Source of the DNA: Serinicoccus profundi
GTDB lineage: Bacteria > Actinomycetota > Actinomycetes > Actinomycetales > Dermatophilaceae
NCBI RefSeq assembly: GCF_008001015.1
Contig: NZ_CP042862.1
Span: forward strand, 372,001-436,000
Direction of reading: 5' to 3'
DNA length: 64,000 nt
The position numbers and the translations under genes were made by a program. The notes under the pieces were generated by a model. That model was not told the origin of the DNA and searched no databases. It was given only the letters and a program-made list of their open reading frames with translations. Shown here one piece after another: positions 34,937-46,285 of this stretch (positions within the stretch are counted from its first letter, which is position 1; each line of letters opens with the position of its first letter).

Positions 34937-35008
34937 ACCGCTCAGCGTGGGGCGGCCCCGCGACCCGCGGTGTTGCCGAATCCTTACGGCATCACGCAGG
35001 CTGCAGGT

Positions 35009-35980
35009 ATGACGCCCGCTGCCCTCCCGACCTACGCCGACGTCCAGGCCGCGGCCGCCGCGATCTCCGGCACCGCCCACCGCACGCCGGTGCTCACCTC
35101 GACCAGGCTGGACGACCGGGTCGGCGCGCGGGTGCTGCTCAAGGCCGAGCACCTGCAGCGGGTGGGCGCCTTCAAGTTCCGCGGCGCCTACACCGCGCTC
35201 TCCGCCTTCGACGACGGCCAGCGGGCGGCGGGCGTGGTCGCCTACTCCTCCGGCAACCACGCGCAGGCGGTCGCGCTCGCCGCCCGCGAGCTCGGCATAC
35301 CCGCCACCATCGTCATGCCGCTGGACGCGCCCACGCTCAAGGTGGCCGCGACGCAGGGGTATGGCGCACGCGTCATCCGCTACGACCGCTACACCCAGGA
35401 CCGCGAGCAGATCGGTCGCGAGATCGCCGCGGAGAGCGGGGCCACCGTGATCCCGCCGTACGACCACCCGCACGTCATCGCCGGCCAGGGCACGGCCGTC
35501 AAGGAGCTCATCGAGGACGCGGGAGCCCTCGACGTGCTCGTCGTCCCGCTCGGGGGCGGAGGGCTGCTCTCGGGGTCGATCCTCGCGGCGCGGGCACTCT
35601 GCCCTCAGGCCCGGGTCTACGGCGTGGAGCCTGCCGCGGGCGACGACGCCCGACGCTCGCTGGAGCAGGGGCGGATCGTCCACATCGACACCCCGGTGAC
35701 CATCGCCGACGGTGCGCAGACCCAACACCTGGGCGAGCTGACCTTCCCGATCCTGCGCGAGGGGGTGGAGGCGGTCGTCACCGCCACCGACGAGGAGCTC
35801 GTGGAGGCGATGCGGGTCGTCGCCAGCACCCTCAAGCAGGTGGTCGAGCCGACCGGCGTCCTCGGTCTCGCCGCCCTGCTGAGCGGAGCGGTCCCGGTGC
35901 GGGCGGGCGAACGGGTCGGCGTCGTGCTCACCGGAGGCAACGTCGACCTCGAGAGGTTCACCCAGCTCGTGGCGCAGTAA
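35009..35980 (+). CDS. PLP-dependent threonine/serine dehydratase family enzyme
   Basis: 323-residue fold-type II PLP enzyme. The Schiff-base lysine is in GAFKFRGAY near residue 55, the substrate-binding loop is SSGNHAQAVALAA, and the phosphate-binding glycine loop is PLGGGGLLSG near residue 180. There is no C-terminal ACT domain, so it is the short, unregulated type, similar to serine racemase/threo-3-hydroxyaspartate ammonia-lyase or catabolic threonine dehydratase. The exact substrate cannot be decided. It diverges from the lipoprotein gene with only 72 bases between the starts. Confidence 0.85.
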   Translation: MTPAALPTYADVQAAAAAISGTAHRTPVLTSTRLDDRVGARVLLKAEHLQRVGAFKFRGAYTALSAFDDGQRAAGVVAYSSGNHAQAVALAARELGIPATIVMPLDAPTLKVAATQGYGARVIRYDRYTQDREQIGREIAAESGATVIPPYDHPHVIAGQGTAVKELIEDAGALDVLVVPLGGGGLLSGSILAARALCPQARVYGVEPAAGDDARRSLEQGRIVHIDTPVTIADGAQTQHLGELTFPILREGVEAVVTATDEELVEAMRVVASTLKQVVEPTGVLGLAALLSGAVPVRAGERVGVVLTGGNVDLERFTQLVAQ

Positions 35981-36026
35981 AACAGGTCAAACACGCCTCC
36001 TGTGGTATAACAGGTAAAACACACCT
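35981..36026 (+). promoter_or_regulatory. Direct repeats around a promoter before the AAA ATPase gene
   Basis: AACAGGTCAAACACGCCT (35981-35998) and AACAGGTAAAACACACCT (36009-36026) are near-identical 18-mers 28 bp apart. A TATAAC -10 candidate (36006-36011) overlaps the start of the second copy. This looks like a promoter bound by a regulator at tandem sites. Confidence 0.55.
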
Positions 36027-36045
36027 TCGAGGCAGGAGCGACGAC

Positions 36046-37146
36046 GTGCGGGGCAACCCCTTCCGACCCAGCTTCGGCACCAGTCCGCGGGTCGTCGCCG
36101 GGCGCACCGACCTGCTCGAGGAGTTCGACGTCGCGCTGGACGAGGGCCCCGGCTCCCCGATGCGCTCGATCCTCGTCAGCGGCGCCCGGGGGATGGGCAA
36201 GACGGTCCTGCTCAACGAGCTGGAGGAGCGGGCCAGGGTCCGCGGCTGGCACGTCCTGCGGCTGCCGGAGGGCCCGGGGCTGGTGGCCGAGCTGGAGCGC
36301 AGCGTCCTGCCCGCCGAGCTCACCGAGCACGACCCGTCCGCCGAGCAGCGGCGCGTCACCGGGGGCAGCATCAGTGCCGTGGGCTCGGTCTCCACACAGA
36401 TCTCGCAGACCTTCCCCGCCACCCAGAGCGTGGCCACGATGCTGCAGCGCTTGACCGAGATCGCCCAGGAGCACGGCACCGGGGTCCTGCTCACGCTCGA
36501 CGAGGTCCAGGCCGCCCCGATCGAGGACGTCGCCCGGCTCGCCTCGGCCTACCAGCACCTGCTGCGCGACGAGCGCGAGGTGGCCTTCGTCGGCGCCGGG
36601 CTGCCGACCGGGATCGCGAGCCTGCTGGGTCAGCAGGGCTCGACCTTCCTGCGGCGCGCCGAGCGGGTGGACCTGGCGCCGCTGCGCGACGAGGAGGTCC
36701 GCGACGCCGCGGTCCGGACGGTCCGGGAGGCCGGCCGGGTCATCAGCCCCGAGGCCGTGGAGCGGCTCGCCGCGATCGCGCACGGCTACCCCTACCTCCT
36801 CCAGCTCGTGGGCTACCAGGCCTGGCGGGCCGCGGGCGACGACGAGGTCATCACCCTCGCCGACGTCGAGACCACCCTGCCGATCGTCGTGGACCGGATG
36901 AGCCGGCTGGTCCACACCCCGGCCCTGCGGGAGGTGCCGCAGGGCCAGCTGGACTACCTGCGGGCGATGGCCCAGGACGACGGCCCCTCCTCGACGGGGG
37001 AGGTCGCCGCGCGGCTGGACATCAGCAAGCAGCACGGCAACGTCGTCCGCAGCCGGCTCATCGACCGCGAGCTCATCGTGCCGGCTGGTCACGGGCTGGT
37101 CGACGTCGCGCTGCCCTACCTGCGCGAGCACCTGAGGCGCGGGTGA
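36046..37146 (+). CDS. AAA+/STAND-like ATPase with C-terminal winged helix
   Basis: 366-residue ATPase. It opens GNPFRPSFGTSPRVVAGR, then has a Walker A SGARGMGKTVLL near residue 48 and Walker B GVLLTLDEVQAA. An ORC/Cdc6-like lid (YPYLLQLVGYQAW) follows, and a C-terminal winged-helix segment (TGEVAARLDISKQHGNVVRSRL) probably binds DNA. Function is unknown. It starts with GTG after GGAG and overlaps the downstream MFS gene (GTGA). The tandem 18-bp repeats just upstream suggest self-regulation or control by an unknown factor. Confidence 0.7.
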   Translation: MRGNPFRPSFGTSPRVVAGRTDLLEEFDVALDEGPGSPMRSILVSGARGMGKTVLLNELEERARVRGWHVLRLPEGPGLVAELERSVLPAELTEHDPSAEQRRVTGGSISAVGSVSTQISQTFPATQSVATMLQRLTEIAQEHGTGVLLTLDEVQAAPIEDVARLASAYQHLLRDEREVAFVGAGLPTGIASLLGQQGSTFLRRAERVDLAPLRDEEVRDAAVRTVREAGRVISPEAVERLAAIAHGYPYLLQLVGYQAWRAAGDDEVITLADVETTLPIVVDRMSRLVHTPALREVPQGQLDYLRAMAQDDGPSSTGEVAARLDISKQHGNVVRSRLIDRELIVPAGHGLVDVALPYLREHLRRG

Positions 37147-38387
37147 GCGCCGCCACCGCCGAGCGGGTCCGCATACCCTCCGAGATCTGGATCCTCGTCG
37201 GCGCGTCCTTCGTCATCGCCGTCGGCTTCGGCCTCGTCTCACCGGTCCTGCCCGGCTTCGCCCGGTCCTTCGACGTCGGCGCGACCGCGGCGACGGTCGT
37301 GGTGTCGGCCTTCGCCTTCTGCCGGCTGATCTTCGCGCCGGCGGGAGGGGCGCTGGTGCAACGGCTCGGGGAGCGGCCCGTCTACCTCACCGGGCTGCTC
37401 GTCGTGGCCGTCTCCTCGGTCGCGACCGGCTTCGCGCAGACCTACTGGCAGCTGCTCGTCTTCCGCGGGCTGGGCGGCCTGGGGTCGACGATGTTCACCA
37501 TCTCGGCGATCGCGCTCGTGGTCCGGCTCGCCCCGCCGACCATCCGCGGACGCGTGTCCTCCCTGTGGGGCAGCTCCTTCATCATCGGCTCGATGGTCGG
37601 CCCGGTCATCGGCGGCCTGCTCGCCGGGTGGGGGATGCGCCTGCCCTTCTTCGTGTATGCCGTCGCCCTCGTCCTCGCCGCGCTCGTCGTGGCCGTCGGG
37701 CTGGGCGGCGCCCGGTTGCGTCCCCCGCCGGAGGACGCCGGGCGACCCTCCCTCACCGTGCGGGAGGCGCTGGGCGACCGGGCCTACCGGGCGGCGCTCG
37801 CGTGCGGTGTGGCCAACGGGTGGGCCAACCTCGGCGTGCGGATGGCGGTCATCCCTCTGTTGGCCGCCGCCGTGCTCGACCAGCCCTGGGTGGCGGGCGC
37901 GACGCTGACCACGGCCGCGCTGGGCACCGCCATCACGCTGCAGATCACCGGGCGGCTGGCCGACCGGATCGGGCGCCGACCGCTCATCATCGCCGGCATG
38001 CTCACCTCCGGGCTGTCGCTGGGGGTGCTCGGCCTGAGCCTGCTGCCGGGGCTGGACGTCACCGCCTCCCTCGCCGTGCTGCTCGGCCTGAGCTTCGTCT
38101 CCGGTGTCGGTGCGGGCTTCGTCAACCCCGCGCAGCAGGCGGCGCTGGCCGACATCGTGGGCCAGGAGCGCAAGGGCGGCACGGTGCTCTCGACCTACCA
38201 GATGGCCACCGACGTGGGCGTCATCGTCGGGCCGGTGCTCATCGGGGCGGTCGTCGACCTGGTCGGCTTCGGCGCCGCCCTGGCCGTAACCGGCGTCGTC
38301 AGCGTCCTCGGGGCGCTGGTGTGGCTGGGCGCACCGGAGACCCTGGGTCGCTCGGTCCACGCCAGTCCTGGGCCAGGATCGCCATGA
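37143..38387 (+). CDS. MFS transporter, 12-helix drug-efflux type
   Basis: 414-residue major-facilitator protein with twelve hydrophobic segments. The first helix begins IWILVGASFVIAVGFGLVSPVLPGFA, and the loop 2-3 region carries a degenerate motif A (GGALVQRLGERPVYL). The motif C region is GSMVGPVIGGLL. The second half repeats motif A as GRLADRIGRRPLIIAG. It is translationally coupled to the ATPase gene. Substrate unknown. Its end overlaps the convergent GNAT gene by 89 bases. Confidence 0.85.
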   Translation: MSAATAERVRIPSEIWILVGASFVIAVGFGLVSPVLPGFARSFDVGATAATVVVSAFAFCRLIFAPAGGALVQRLGERPVYLTGLLVVAVSSVATGFAQTYWQLLVFRGLGGLGSTMFTISAIALVVRLAPPTIRGRVSSLWGSSFIIGSMVGPVIGGLLAGWGMRLPFFVYAVALVLAALVVAVGLGGARLRPPPEDAGRPSLTVREALGDRAYRAALACGVANGWANLGVRMAVIPLLAAAVLDQPWVAGATLTTAALGTAITLQITGRLADRIGRRPLIIAGMLTSGLSLGVLGLSLLPGLDVTASLAVLLGLSFVSGVGAGFVNPAQQAALADIVGQERKGGTVLSTYQMATDVGVIVGPVLIGAVVDLVGFGAALAVTGVVSVLGALVWLGAPETLGRSVHASPGPGSP

Positions 38388-38922
38388 CGTGGCAGTCGAC
38401 CCAGCCGTCGGCATACCTCAGCGCCTCCCGCTTCGTGCCCTCCAGAGTGAACCCGACCTTCTCGTAGACCCGCCGCGCCCGAGGGTTGAAGGCGTAGACC
38501 TCCAGCTCGACGCGGTGCACCCCGAGCACCTCGACGGCATGGCCGACCGCCAGCCTGGTCGCCTCCGTGCCGAGCCCCCGGTCCCGAGCCCCGCCGAGCC
38601 AGATGCGGAAGCCGATCGAGGCGTTGCCCGGGTCGTGGTCGAGCAGCACCGCCTCGCCGACGACCTCCCCGGAGGCGAGGTCCTCGACCGCCCACACGAG
38701 ACGATCGTCCTCGCCCTCCCACCGGGCGTAGATCTCCTGCAGCTGCTCGACCGTCCACGGGACGGCGCCCGCCTCGTCGTCGGAGTGGGCCGACCCGGTG
38801 AGCCGCCCGACCTCGGGGTCCTGCATGAGGGTATGCAGCCGCGGCACGTCGTCAGCGGTGACCGGGCGCAACCGGACCAGGTCGGCGGTCAGCGTGGGGG
38901 TCTCGGTCAGGCTCGGGGTCAT
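38299..38922 (-). CDS. RimJ/RimL-type GNAT acetyltransferase
   Basis: 207-residue GNAT protein of the RimJ/RimL (Acetyltransf_3) type: LVRLRPVTADDVPRL at the N-terminus, then SIGFRIWLGGARDRGLGTEA as the acetyl-CoA loop and RVYEKVGFTLEGTKREAL at the C-terminal end. Members acetylate protein N-termini or small amines. The last 25 residues (DWRGPSDPGSPVRP and following) lie beyond the domain in the 89-base overlap with the MFS gene, so the C-terminal tail may have grown by read-on into the converging gene. Confidence 0.85.
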   Translation of the reverse strand: MTPSLTETPTLTADLVRLRPVTADDVPRLHTLMQDPEVGRLTGSAHSDDEAGAVPWTVEQLQEIYARWEGEDDRLVWAVEDLASGEVVGEAVLLDHDPGNASIGFRIWLGGARDRGLGTEATRLAVGHAVEVLGVHRVELEVYAFNPRARRVYEKVGFTLEGTKREALRYADGWVDCHVMAILAQDWRGPSDPGSPVRPATPAPRGR

Positions 38923-38981
38923 GGCGGGACGCTACCGTCCGGTCCCGTCACGACCGAGGCCGAGAGGAGCGCCCCCACGGC

Positions 38982-39515
38982 TCAGGGCTGCGCGGCGAGG
39001 GCGCGCTCGAACTCCGCCAGGATCGCGTCGCTGAACAGCACGAAGTGCACCTGCTCCACCGAGGGCGCATGCTCCGCCGCCTGCCGCACGGCTGCCACCG
39101 CCACGTCCGCCACCTCGGCCGCGGCCCAGCCGTAGACCCCGGCGCTGATCGCCGGGAAGGCCACGCTGGTCGCGCCGAGGTCCTGCGCGACCTCCAGGCT
39201 GCGCCGGAAGCACGAGGCGAGCAGGGCGGGGTCGGTCTGGCCGCGGTGCCGGTTCGGACCCACGGTGTGGATGACCCAGCGGGCCGGGAGACGCCCGGCC
39301 CCGGTGGCCACCGCCTCGCCGACAGGCAGCCCGTCGTGCCAGCGCGCCGCCCGCACCCGCCGACACTCCTCGAGCAGCTCCGGCCCGGCCGCCGCGTGCA
39401 GGGCGCCGTCGACGCCGCCCCCGCCGAGGAGGGTCGAGTTGGCCGCGTTGACGACGGCGTCCACCCTGGCCTCGGTGAGGTCCCCGCGCTCCGCCGTGAT
39501 CCGCATACCTCCCAT
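38982..39515 (-). CDS. Macro-domain protein, probable O-acetyl-ADP-ribose deacetylase
   Basis: 177-residue macro domain. Signature segments are DAVVNAANSTLLGGGGVDGAL near residue 20, then WVIHTVGPNRHRGQ and VAFPAISAGVYGWAAAEVA. These form the ADP-ribose pocket of the MacroD/YmdB class, which hydrolyses O-acetyl-ADP-ribose and removes mono-ADP-ribose from proteins. The ATG at 39515 is preferred because GGGAGG lies five bases upstream; the second ATG at 39506 would be too close to a ribosome site. It diverges from the ZIP transporter gene. Confidence 0.9.
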   Translation of the reverse strand: MGGMRITAERGDLTEARVDAVVNAANSTLLGGGGVDGALHAAAGPELLEECRRVRAARWHDGLPVGEAVATGAGRLPARWVIHTVGPNRHRGQTDPALLASCFRRSLEVAQDLGATSVAFPAISAGVYGWAAAEVADVAVAAVRQAAEHAPSVEQVHFVLFSDAILAEFERALAAQP

Positions 39516-39644
39516 CGTGCCCTCCCGCAGGTCCGGGTGTCGACGAGGCCAGTGGGCTCGGTCTGCGCCGAGCGCCCGGGGTAGCGTCGTGCCGCCACCC
39601 CGACCCCACCGACCGCGGCCACCGTCGCGGTCGCCCCGAACGCC

Positions 39645-40451
39645 GTGCGGAGGTCTGCCGTGCTCCTCGCCCTGGCCGTCACGCTCCTGGCCGGCCTGTC
39701 CACCTGCCTGGGTGGGCTGCTCGGGGTCCGGTCGTCCGTGGTCCGGCCCGGCGTCCTCGCGGCGGCGCTGGCGTTCGCGGCCCGTCTCATGCTGACGATC
39801 TCGCTGCTGCAGATCGCTCCCGCGTCGGTGCGCAGCCTCAGCACGGTAGTCGACGCCTCGACGGCCCTCGCCGCGGTGCTCGGGGTGATGGCGCTCGGTG
39901 CGACGGTGGTGCTGGCCCTCGGTCGGCTGCTCCCGCACGGTTCCGGCCACGTGGGGGCTGAGGCCGCGACCCCGGACGTCCGCGGGCTGGACCCGGGCCT
40001 GCTGCGCAGCGGGGTGCTCATCGCGCTCGTCGTGGGGCTGCACAACCTGCCGGAGGGGTTGGCGACCTTCGTCTCGACGCTGGAGGACCCGGCCGGCGGG
40101 CTCGTGCTGGCGGTAGCCATCGCCATCCACAACGTGCCCGAGGGGCTGGCCGTGGCGGCGCCGATCTACGCCGCGACGCGCAGCCGCTCGCAGGCCCTGC
40201 TGTGGGCCACCCTCAGCGGGCTGGCGGAGCCGCTCGGTGGGCTCCTGGGCTATCTCCTCCTGCGCAGCCTGCTGCCGCCGGGCTGGCTGGACCTCTCGCT
40301 CGCCCTCGTGGCGGGCATGATGATCGCGGTCAGCCTGCTCGAGCTGCTGCCCGGTGCGCGGAGGTATGCCGTCGGTCACCGCGAGGTGCTGGTCGGCCTC
40401 TTCCTCGGCGCGGTGGTCATGGTGGTCTCGCTGGTCCTGCTGCGCCTCTGA
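39645..40451 (+). CDS. ZIP-family metal transporter
   Basis: 268-residue, eight-helix ZIP transporter importing zinc or related divalent metal. The two metal-binding helices carry HNLPEGLATFVS and HNVPEGLAVAAP, the classical ZIP signature in transmembrane helices 4 and 5. The first helix (LLALAVTLLAGLSTCLGG) is close to that of ZupT. A GTG at 39660 is an alternative start. No metal regulator is nearby. Confidence 0.88.
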   Translation: MRRSAVLLALAVTLLAGLSTCLGGLLGVRSSVVRPGVLAAALAFAARLMLTISLLQIAPASVRSLSTVVDASTALAAVLGVMALGATVVLALGRLLPHGSGHVGAEAATPDVRGLDPGLLRSGVLIALVVGLHNLPEGLATFVSTLEDPAGGLVLAVAIAIHNVPEGLAVAAPIYAATRSRSQALLWATLSGLAEPLGGLLGYLLLRSLLPPGWLDLSLALVAGMMIAVSLLELLPGARRYAVGHREVLVGLFLGAVVMVVSLVLLRL

Positions 40452-40455
40452 ATGG

Positions 40456-41898
40456 TCAGCGGGCGCGGTTGCCCTGCCAGCCACCGACGTGCTGCTGCTC
40501 GACGCCGGTGACGTCGAGCACGTCCAGGCCCGGGCCTTCCTGCTTCTCGCCCTGGGGGACGTGGTGGCGGAAGCGGATGAGGTCCTGGATGTCCTTGGCG
40601 GTCAGCGTCGCACCGCCGGCATCGCCCGCCTTGTTGAGCCGGTTGATCCACTTGGCGATGGTCGAGCCCGTGCCGGCTCCGGGCACGGCCGCGGCGGCGG
40701 AGAACCCGGCATCGGCATACTTGCCCTCGCCGAGGTAGAGCGAGACGTTGACGCCGTCGGCCCACTCGCCGAGGCCGGGGACCAGCCCGACGAGGTCCAG
40801 CCCGAGGTGGGTGAAGAAGGACAGCGGGTTGAAGCCGTCCATCGGCTTGAGCCGGTCGAGGTTCTCCAGGTGCGGGGTGGTGGCATCGGGGTCGACAGCG
40901 GCCAGCATGACCAGGGCCGCGCCGAGGCTCGCCCCCTTGTCCTGCATCCACGTGCGCTCCAGCGCGAGGTGCCGCAGGGTGGCGGGGATGTCGACGTCAC
41001 GCTCGTCGTCACCGTCCTCGATGCGGATCGGGACGTCGTCGCCGCCGAGGAGGAAGGCCTTGAGCGCCTCGGGGTTGCGGCCCATCGCCTCCAGCAGCCA
41101 GGGCATCGGGTCGATGACGTCGGCCCCGAGCGGGTCCCGGAAGACCGGCAGGCGGTCGTAGCGGAACCGGGAGGTCTCGGCCATCTCGGCCGACCACGCC
41201 TCGGGGTCCTCCCGCTCGAGGGCGATGATGTCGTCGCCGAGCGCGACGAGCCAGTCGGTGGAGAACTCACCACGGCTGGCCAGCAGCGCGAAGGCGCGCG
41301 CATGGGTGACGTCCTGCGCGCCCGGGAAGCCGAACTCGCGGCTCAGCCCGCCCAGGGAGCCGGCGTAGAGCTGCAGGAAGCGCTCCGCGGCCGGCGAGTC
41401 GTCGAGGGCCGCGAGGTAGTCCACGTCGATGCTCGGCCCGGTGTCCATGGTGGCGTAGCCGTCGCCCTCGCGGTAGCCGTCCAGGAGCAGCAGGGCGAAG
41501 GTGGAGTCGCCGCCGTAGCGCTCGAGCAGGTCGATGAGCTCCCGCGGCGGGGGCATGACGTCCTCGTCCATGAGGTCGCGGGCGCGGTCGGCGAACTCCT
41601 TGGCCTTCTCGTAGGGCAGGTCCGGGACGGCGGTGTGGTCGTAGCTCACGGTGTGCTGGATGCCGGGCTCGCTGGCCGCGAGCCACTCGGCGTAGAAGAG
41701 CTGGTTGCGCAGGGTGCGCTGCTTGCGGGTCGCCCAATCGCCGATCTCGCCCAGGGCGGAGAGGCAGCCGGTCGGCAGGTCGAGGGCCTCGAGGGACTGC
41801 CGGACGTCGGACTCGGCCTGCGTCAGGTCGTCCTCGACGTCCTCGAGCCCACGCACGAGGTCACGCATCGCCTCGATGTCCACGGACACCTTGCCCAC
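40456..41898 (-). CDS. Helical protein with pretoxin-like segment, possibly secreted
   Basis: 480-residue protein of unknown function. The first 75 residues are helical and charged, in the style of WXG-type N-termini (SVDIEAMRDLVRGLEDVEDDL). The middle is all-helical with many Asp/Glu. The segment LDLVGLVPGLGEWADGVNVS and the next lines (ADAGFSAAAAVPGAG) resemble the hydrophobic pretoxin region before the variable toxin domain of polymorphic toxins, but only about 50 residues follow, too few for most toxin domains. The GTG start has GGGAGC upstream. The gene begins two bases after the stop of a small lipoprotein gene, so they are an operon. Confidence 0.6.
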   Translation of the reverse strand: MGKVSVDIEAMRDLVRGLEDVEDDLTQAESDVRQSLEALDLPTGCLSALGEIGDWATRKQRTLRNQLFYAEWLAASEPGIQHTVSYDHTAVPDLPYEKAKEFADRARDLMDEDVMPPPRELIDLLERYGGDSTFALLLLDGYREGDGYATMDTGPSIDVDYLAALDDSPAAERFLQLYAGSLGGLSREFGFPGAQDVTHARAFALLASRGEFSTDWLVALGDDIIALEREDPEAWSAEMAETSRFRYDRLPVFRDPLGADVIDPMPWLLEAMGRNPEALKAFLLGGDDVPIRIEDGDDERDVDIPATLRHLALERTWMQDKGASLGAALVMLAAVDPDATTPHLENLDRLKPMDGFNPLSFFTHLGLDLVGLVPGLGEWADGVNVSLYLGEGKYADAGFSAAAAVPGAGTGSTIAKWINRLNKAGDAGGATLTAKDIQDLIRFRHHVPQGEKQEGPGLDVLDVTGVEQQHVGGWQGNRAR

Positions 41899-41900
41899 GG

Positions 41901-42170
41901 TCAGCTCCCTGCGCTCGGCAGCGGGAAGGTGAACGGGAAGGTCGAGCCGGGCAGGGTCTCGCACCGACGGACCTGCTCCGGCTCCGAGGCGATCTCGTCG
42001 GTGAGGTGGCCCTCGGCCTGGTCGGCGCTGCTCGTCCTCGGGGTGGAAGGTCGGCCAGGCAGGATCATGCCATGGCTCGAACCGGCAGCCAGTCTAGGCA
42101 CGAGCGGGTGCCCTGCGCACCCGGACAGCCCTGTGACCACGATCAAGACGCAAAGTTGAGTGGAATGCAC
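41901..42170 (-). CDS. Small lipoprotein upstream of the pretoxin-like gene
   Basis: Up to 89 residues. A lipobox-like LSGCAG follows a hydrophobic stretch (LCVLIVVTG), and the rest is soluble with one further Cys. The only starts that include the signal are a GTG at 42170, inside the HAIR operator of clpB, and a short TTG; the N-terminus lacks basic residues, so the start is uncertain. It abuts the pretoxin-like gene. Divergence from clpB over the HAIR dyad raises the possibility of shared heat-shock control. Confidence 0.45.
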   Translation of the reverse strand: MHSTQLCVLIVVTGLSGCAGHPLVPRLAAGSSHGMILPGRPSTPRTSSADQAEGHLTDEIASEPEQVRRCETLPGSTFPFTFPLPSAGS

Positions 42171-42178
42171 TCAACTTT
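42152..42178. promoter_or_regulatory. Perfect HAIR operator (HspR site) of clpB
   Basis: 27-bp perfect dyad: AAAGTTGAGT, seven bases, then ACTCAACTTT. The core TTGAGT-N7-ACTCAA (42156-42174) is the exact HAIR consensus. It lies about 90 bases before the clpB start. Confidence 0.9.
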
Positions 42179-42265
42179 ACGAGCGTAGTCCTGAGTAGAC
42201 ATCCTTGATGACAGACAGAGATCGCGCCCCTTGCGTGGCGCGGTCGGAAGGAGCAACGCATACCC

Positions 42266-44836
<2,571 letters not shown>

Positions 44837-44859
44837 GCCGACGGCATACCTCTCACGAT

Positions 44860-44896
44860 GCGGCTGACCTGCACCGATGCGGTGCGGGTCAGCCGC
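44860..44896 (+). terminator. Hairpin after clpB
   Basis: Arms GCGGCTGACC (44860-44869) and GGTCAGCCGC (44887-44896), perfect 10-bp stem with a second inner stem TGCACC/GGTGC. It lies 24 bases after the clpB stop; no U-run follows, which is usual in high-GC genomes. Confidence 0.65.
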
Positions 44897-44920
44897 GCGC
44901 GTCCGTGATCTTCGGTCCTC

Positions 44921-44942
44921 GTTCACGCCGCATTCACCTGAG
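44921..44942 (+). promoter_or_regulatory. PHO box before pstS
   Basis: Two 11-bp direct repeat units, GTTCACGCCGC and ATTCACCTGAG, match the GTTCACC-type PhoP boxes of actinobacteria. A TAGCGT -10 candidate lies near 44972. This fits induction of pstSCAB under phosphate starvation. Confidence 0.7.
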
Positions 44943-45062
44943 GCGCCCGAGCGCGTCACGTCCGCTCCCTAGCGTCGACCGCGGTTGGCGACGCCGCCTC
45001 CGCGCCCTCGGCCCCATCTGACGCGGCGCGGACCTGACAGACGCATTTCAGAGAGGTACCCC

Positions 45063-46184
45063 GTGAAGCTTCACCGCTTTGGTCCCGCCGTCGCCGTTGC
45101 GATGGCGGCCTCCCTCACGCTTGCTGCCTGCGGCAACGACGACCCCACCGCCAACGCGGAGGGCGGCTCCGGCTCCGAGGACTCCAGCGCGGAGGAGGGC
45201 GGCTCCGAGGAGATGTCCGGCGACGTGCTCGCCTCCGGCGCCTCCTCGCAGGAGGCCGCGATGACCGCCTGGATCGCCGGTTACAGCGAGGTCCAGCCCG
45301 AGGTCACCCTGCAGTACAACTCCGTCGGGTCCGGCGCCGGCCGGGAGAACCTCATCGCCGGCGCCTCCGACTTCGTCGGTTCCGACGCCTACCTCGACGA
45401 GGAGGAGCGCGAGGCCGTCAAGGAGTCGTGCGGTGAGGGTGGCGCCTTGCACATCCCGGTCTACATCTCCCCGGTCGCCGTGCCCTACAACCTGCCCGGT
45501 GTCGACAACCTGCAGCTCTCGGCCGACACGCTGGCCCAGATCATGAACCAGGACATCACGACCTGGAACGACCCGGCCATCGCCGAGGACAACCCCGACG
45601 CCGAGCTGCCCGACACCGAGATCACCGTCGTGCACCGCTCCGACGACTCGGGCACGACCGAGAACTTCATGGAGTACCTCTCGGCCGCCGCCCCCGACTC
45701 CTGGCCGCACGAGGCGGACGCCGCCTGGCCGGTCCCGGCCGAGGCCGCCGCGCAGAACACCGGCGTCATCCAGGTGATCAATGACAACGAGGGCACCATC
45801 GGGTATGCCGACGCCTCGGTCGTCACCGGCCAGTCCGCCGCGGTGGGCGTCGGCGAGGAGTTCGTCGACTTCTCCCCGGAGGCCGCCGCCAAGGTGGTCG
45901 ACGCCTCCGAGCCGGCCGACACCGGCGTCGAGGGCGACATGGCCCTGGAGCTGGCCCGCGACACCACCGAGTCCGGTGCCTACCCGATCGTCCTGGTCAG
46001 CTACCACATCGCCTGCACCTCCTACGACGACCCGGAGCGGGCCAACCTCGTCAAGGACGTCCTGACCTACGTCGTCTCCGAGGAGGGCCAGCAGGCGGCG
46101 GCCGACGCCGCCGGCTCCGCGCCGATCTCCGCGGACACCCGCGAGAAGGCGTTGGCCCTCATCGACACCATCCAGGGCGGCTGA
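45063..46184 (+). CDS. pstS: PstS phosphate-binding lipoprotein
   Basis: 373-residue periplasmic-type phosphate receptor, anchored as a lipoprotein (lipobox LTLAACGN). A 30-residue Gly/Ser/Glu-rich spacer follows. Phosphate-contacting segments include ASGASSQEAAM near residue 60, the SGAGRENLIAG loop, FVGSDAYL and HRSDDSGTTENFMEYL, the last being the family signature. The GTG start has GAGAGG upstream. It is the first gene of pstSCAB, preceded by a PHO box. The hairpin at 46212 after the gene may keep pstS expression above that of the permeases. Confidence 0.95.
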   Translation: MKLHRFGPAVAVAMAASLTLAACGNDDPTANAEGGSGSEDSSAEEGGSEEMSGDVLASGASSQEAAMTAWIAGYSEVQPEVTLQYNSVGSGAGRENLIAGASDFVGSDAYLDEEEREAVKESCGEGGALHIPVYISPVAVPYNLPGVDNLQLSADTLAQIMNQDITTWNDPAIAEDNPDAELPDTEITVVHRSDDSGTTENFMEYLSAAAPDSWPHEADAAWPVPAEAAAQNTGVIQVINDNEGTIGYADASVVTGQSAAVGVGEEFVDFSPEAAAKVVDASEPADTGVEGDMALELARDTTESGAYPIVLVSYHIACTSYDDPERANLVKDVLTYVVSEEGQQAAADAAGSAPISADTREKALALIDTIQGG

Positions 46185-46211
46185 CACCTGAGCGTCCGAC
46201 CTGGCACCATG

Positions 46212-46244
46212 GACCGGCGGTCGACCTCGCGTCGACCGCCGGTC
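46212..46244 (+). terminator. Hairpin between pstS and pstC
   Basis: Perfect 14-bp stem, arms GACCGGCGGTCGAC (46212-46225) and complement (46231-46244), five-base loop. Candidate partial terminator or RNA-stability element separating the abundant receptor from the permease genes. Confidence 0.6.
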
Positions 46245-46285
46245 GGGCCGCGTCTCTCCCCTCTCTCCTCCCGTGAAGGAACCCC

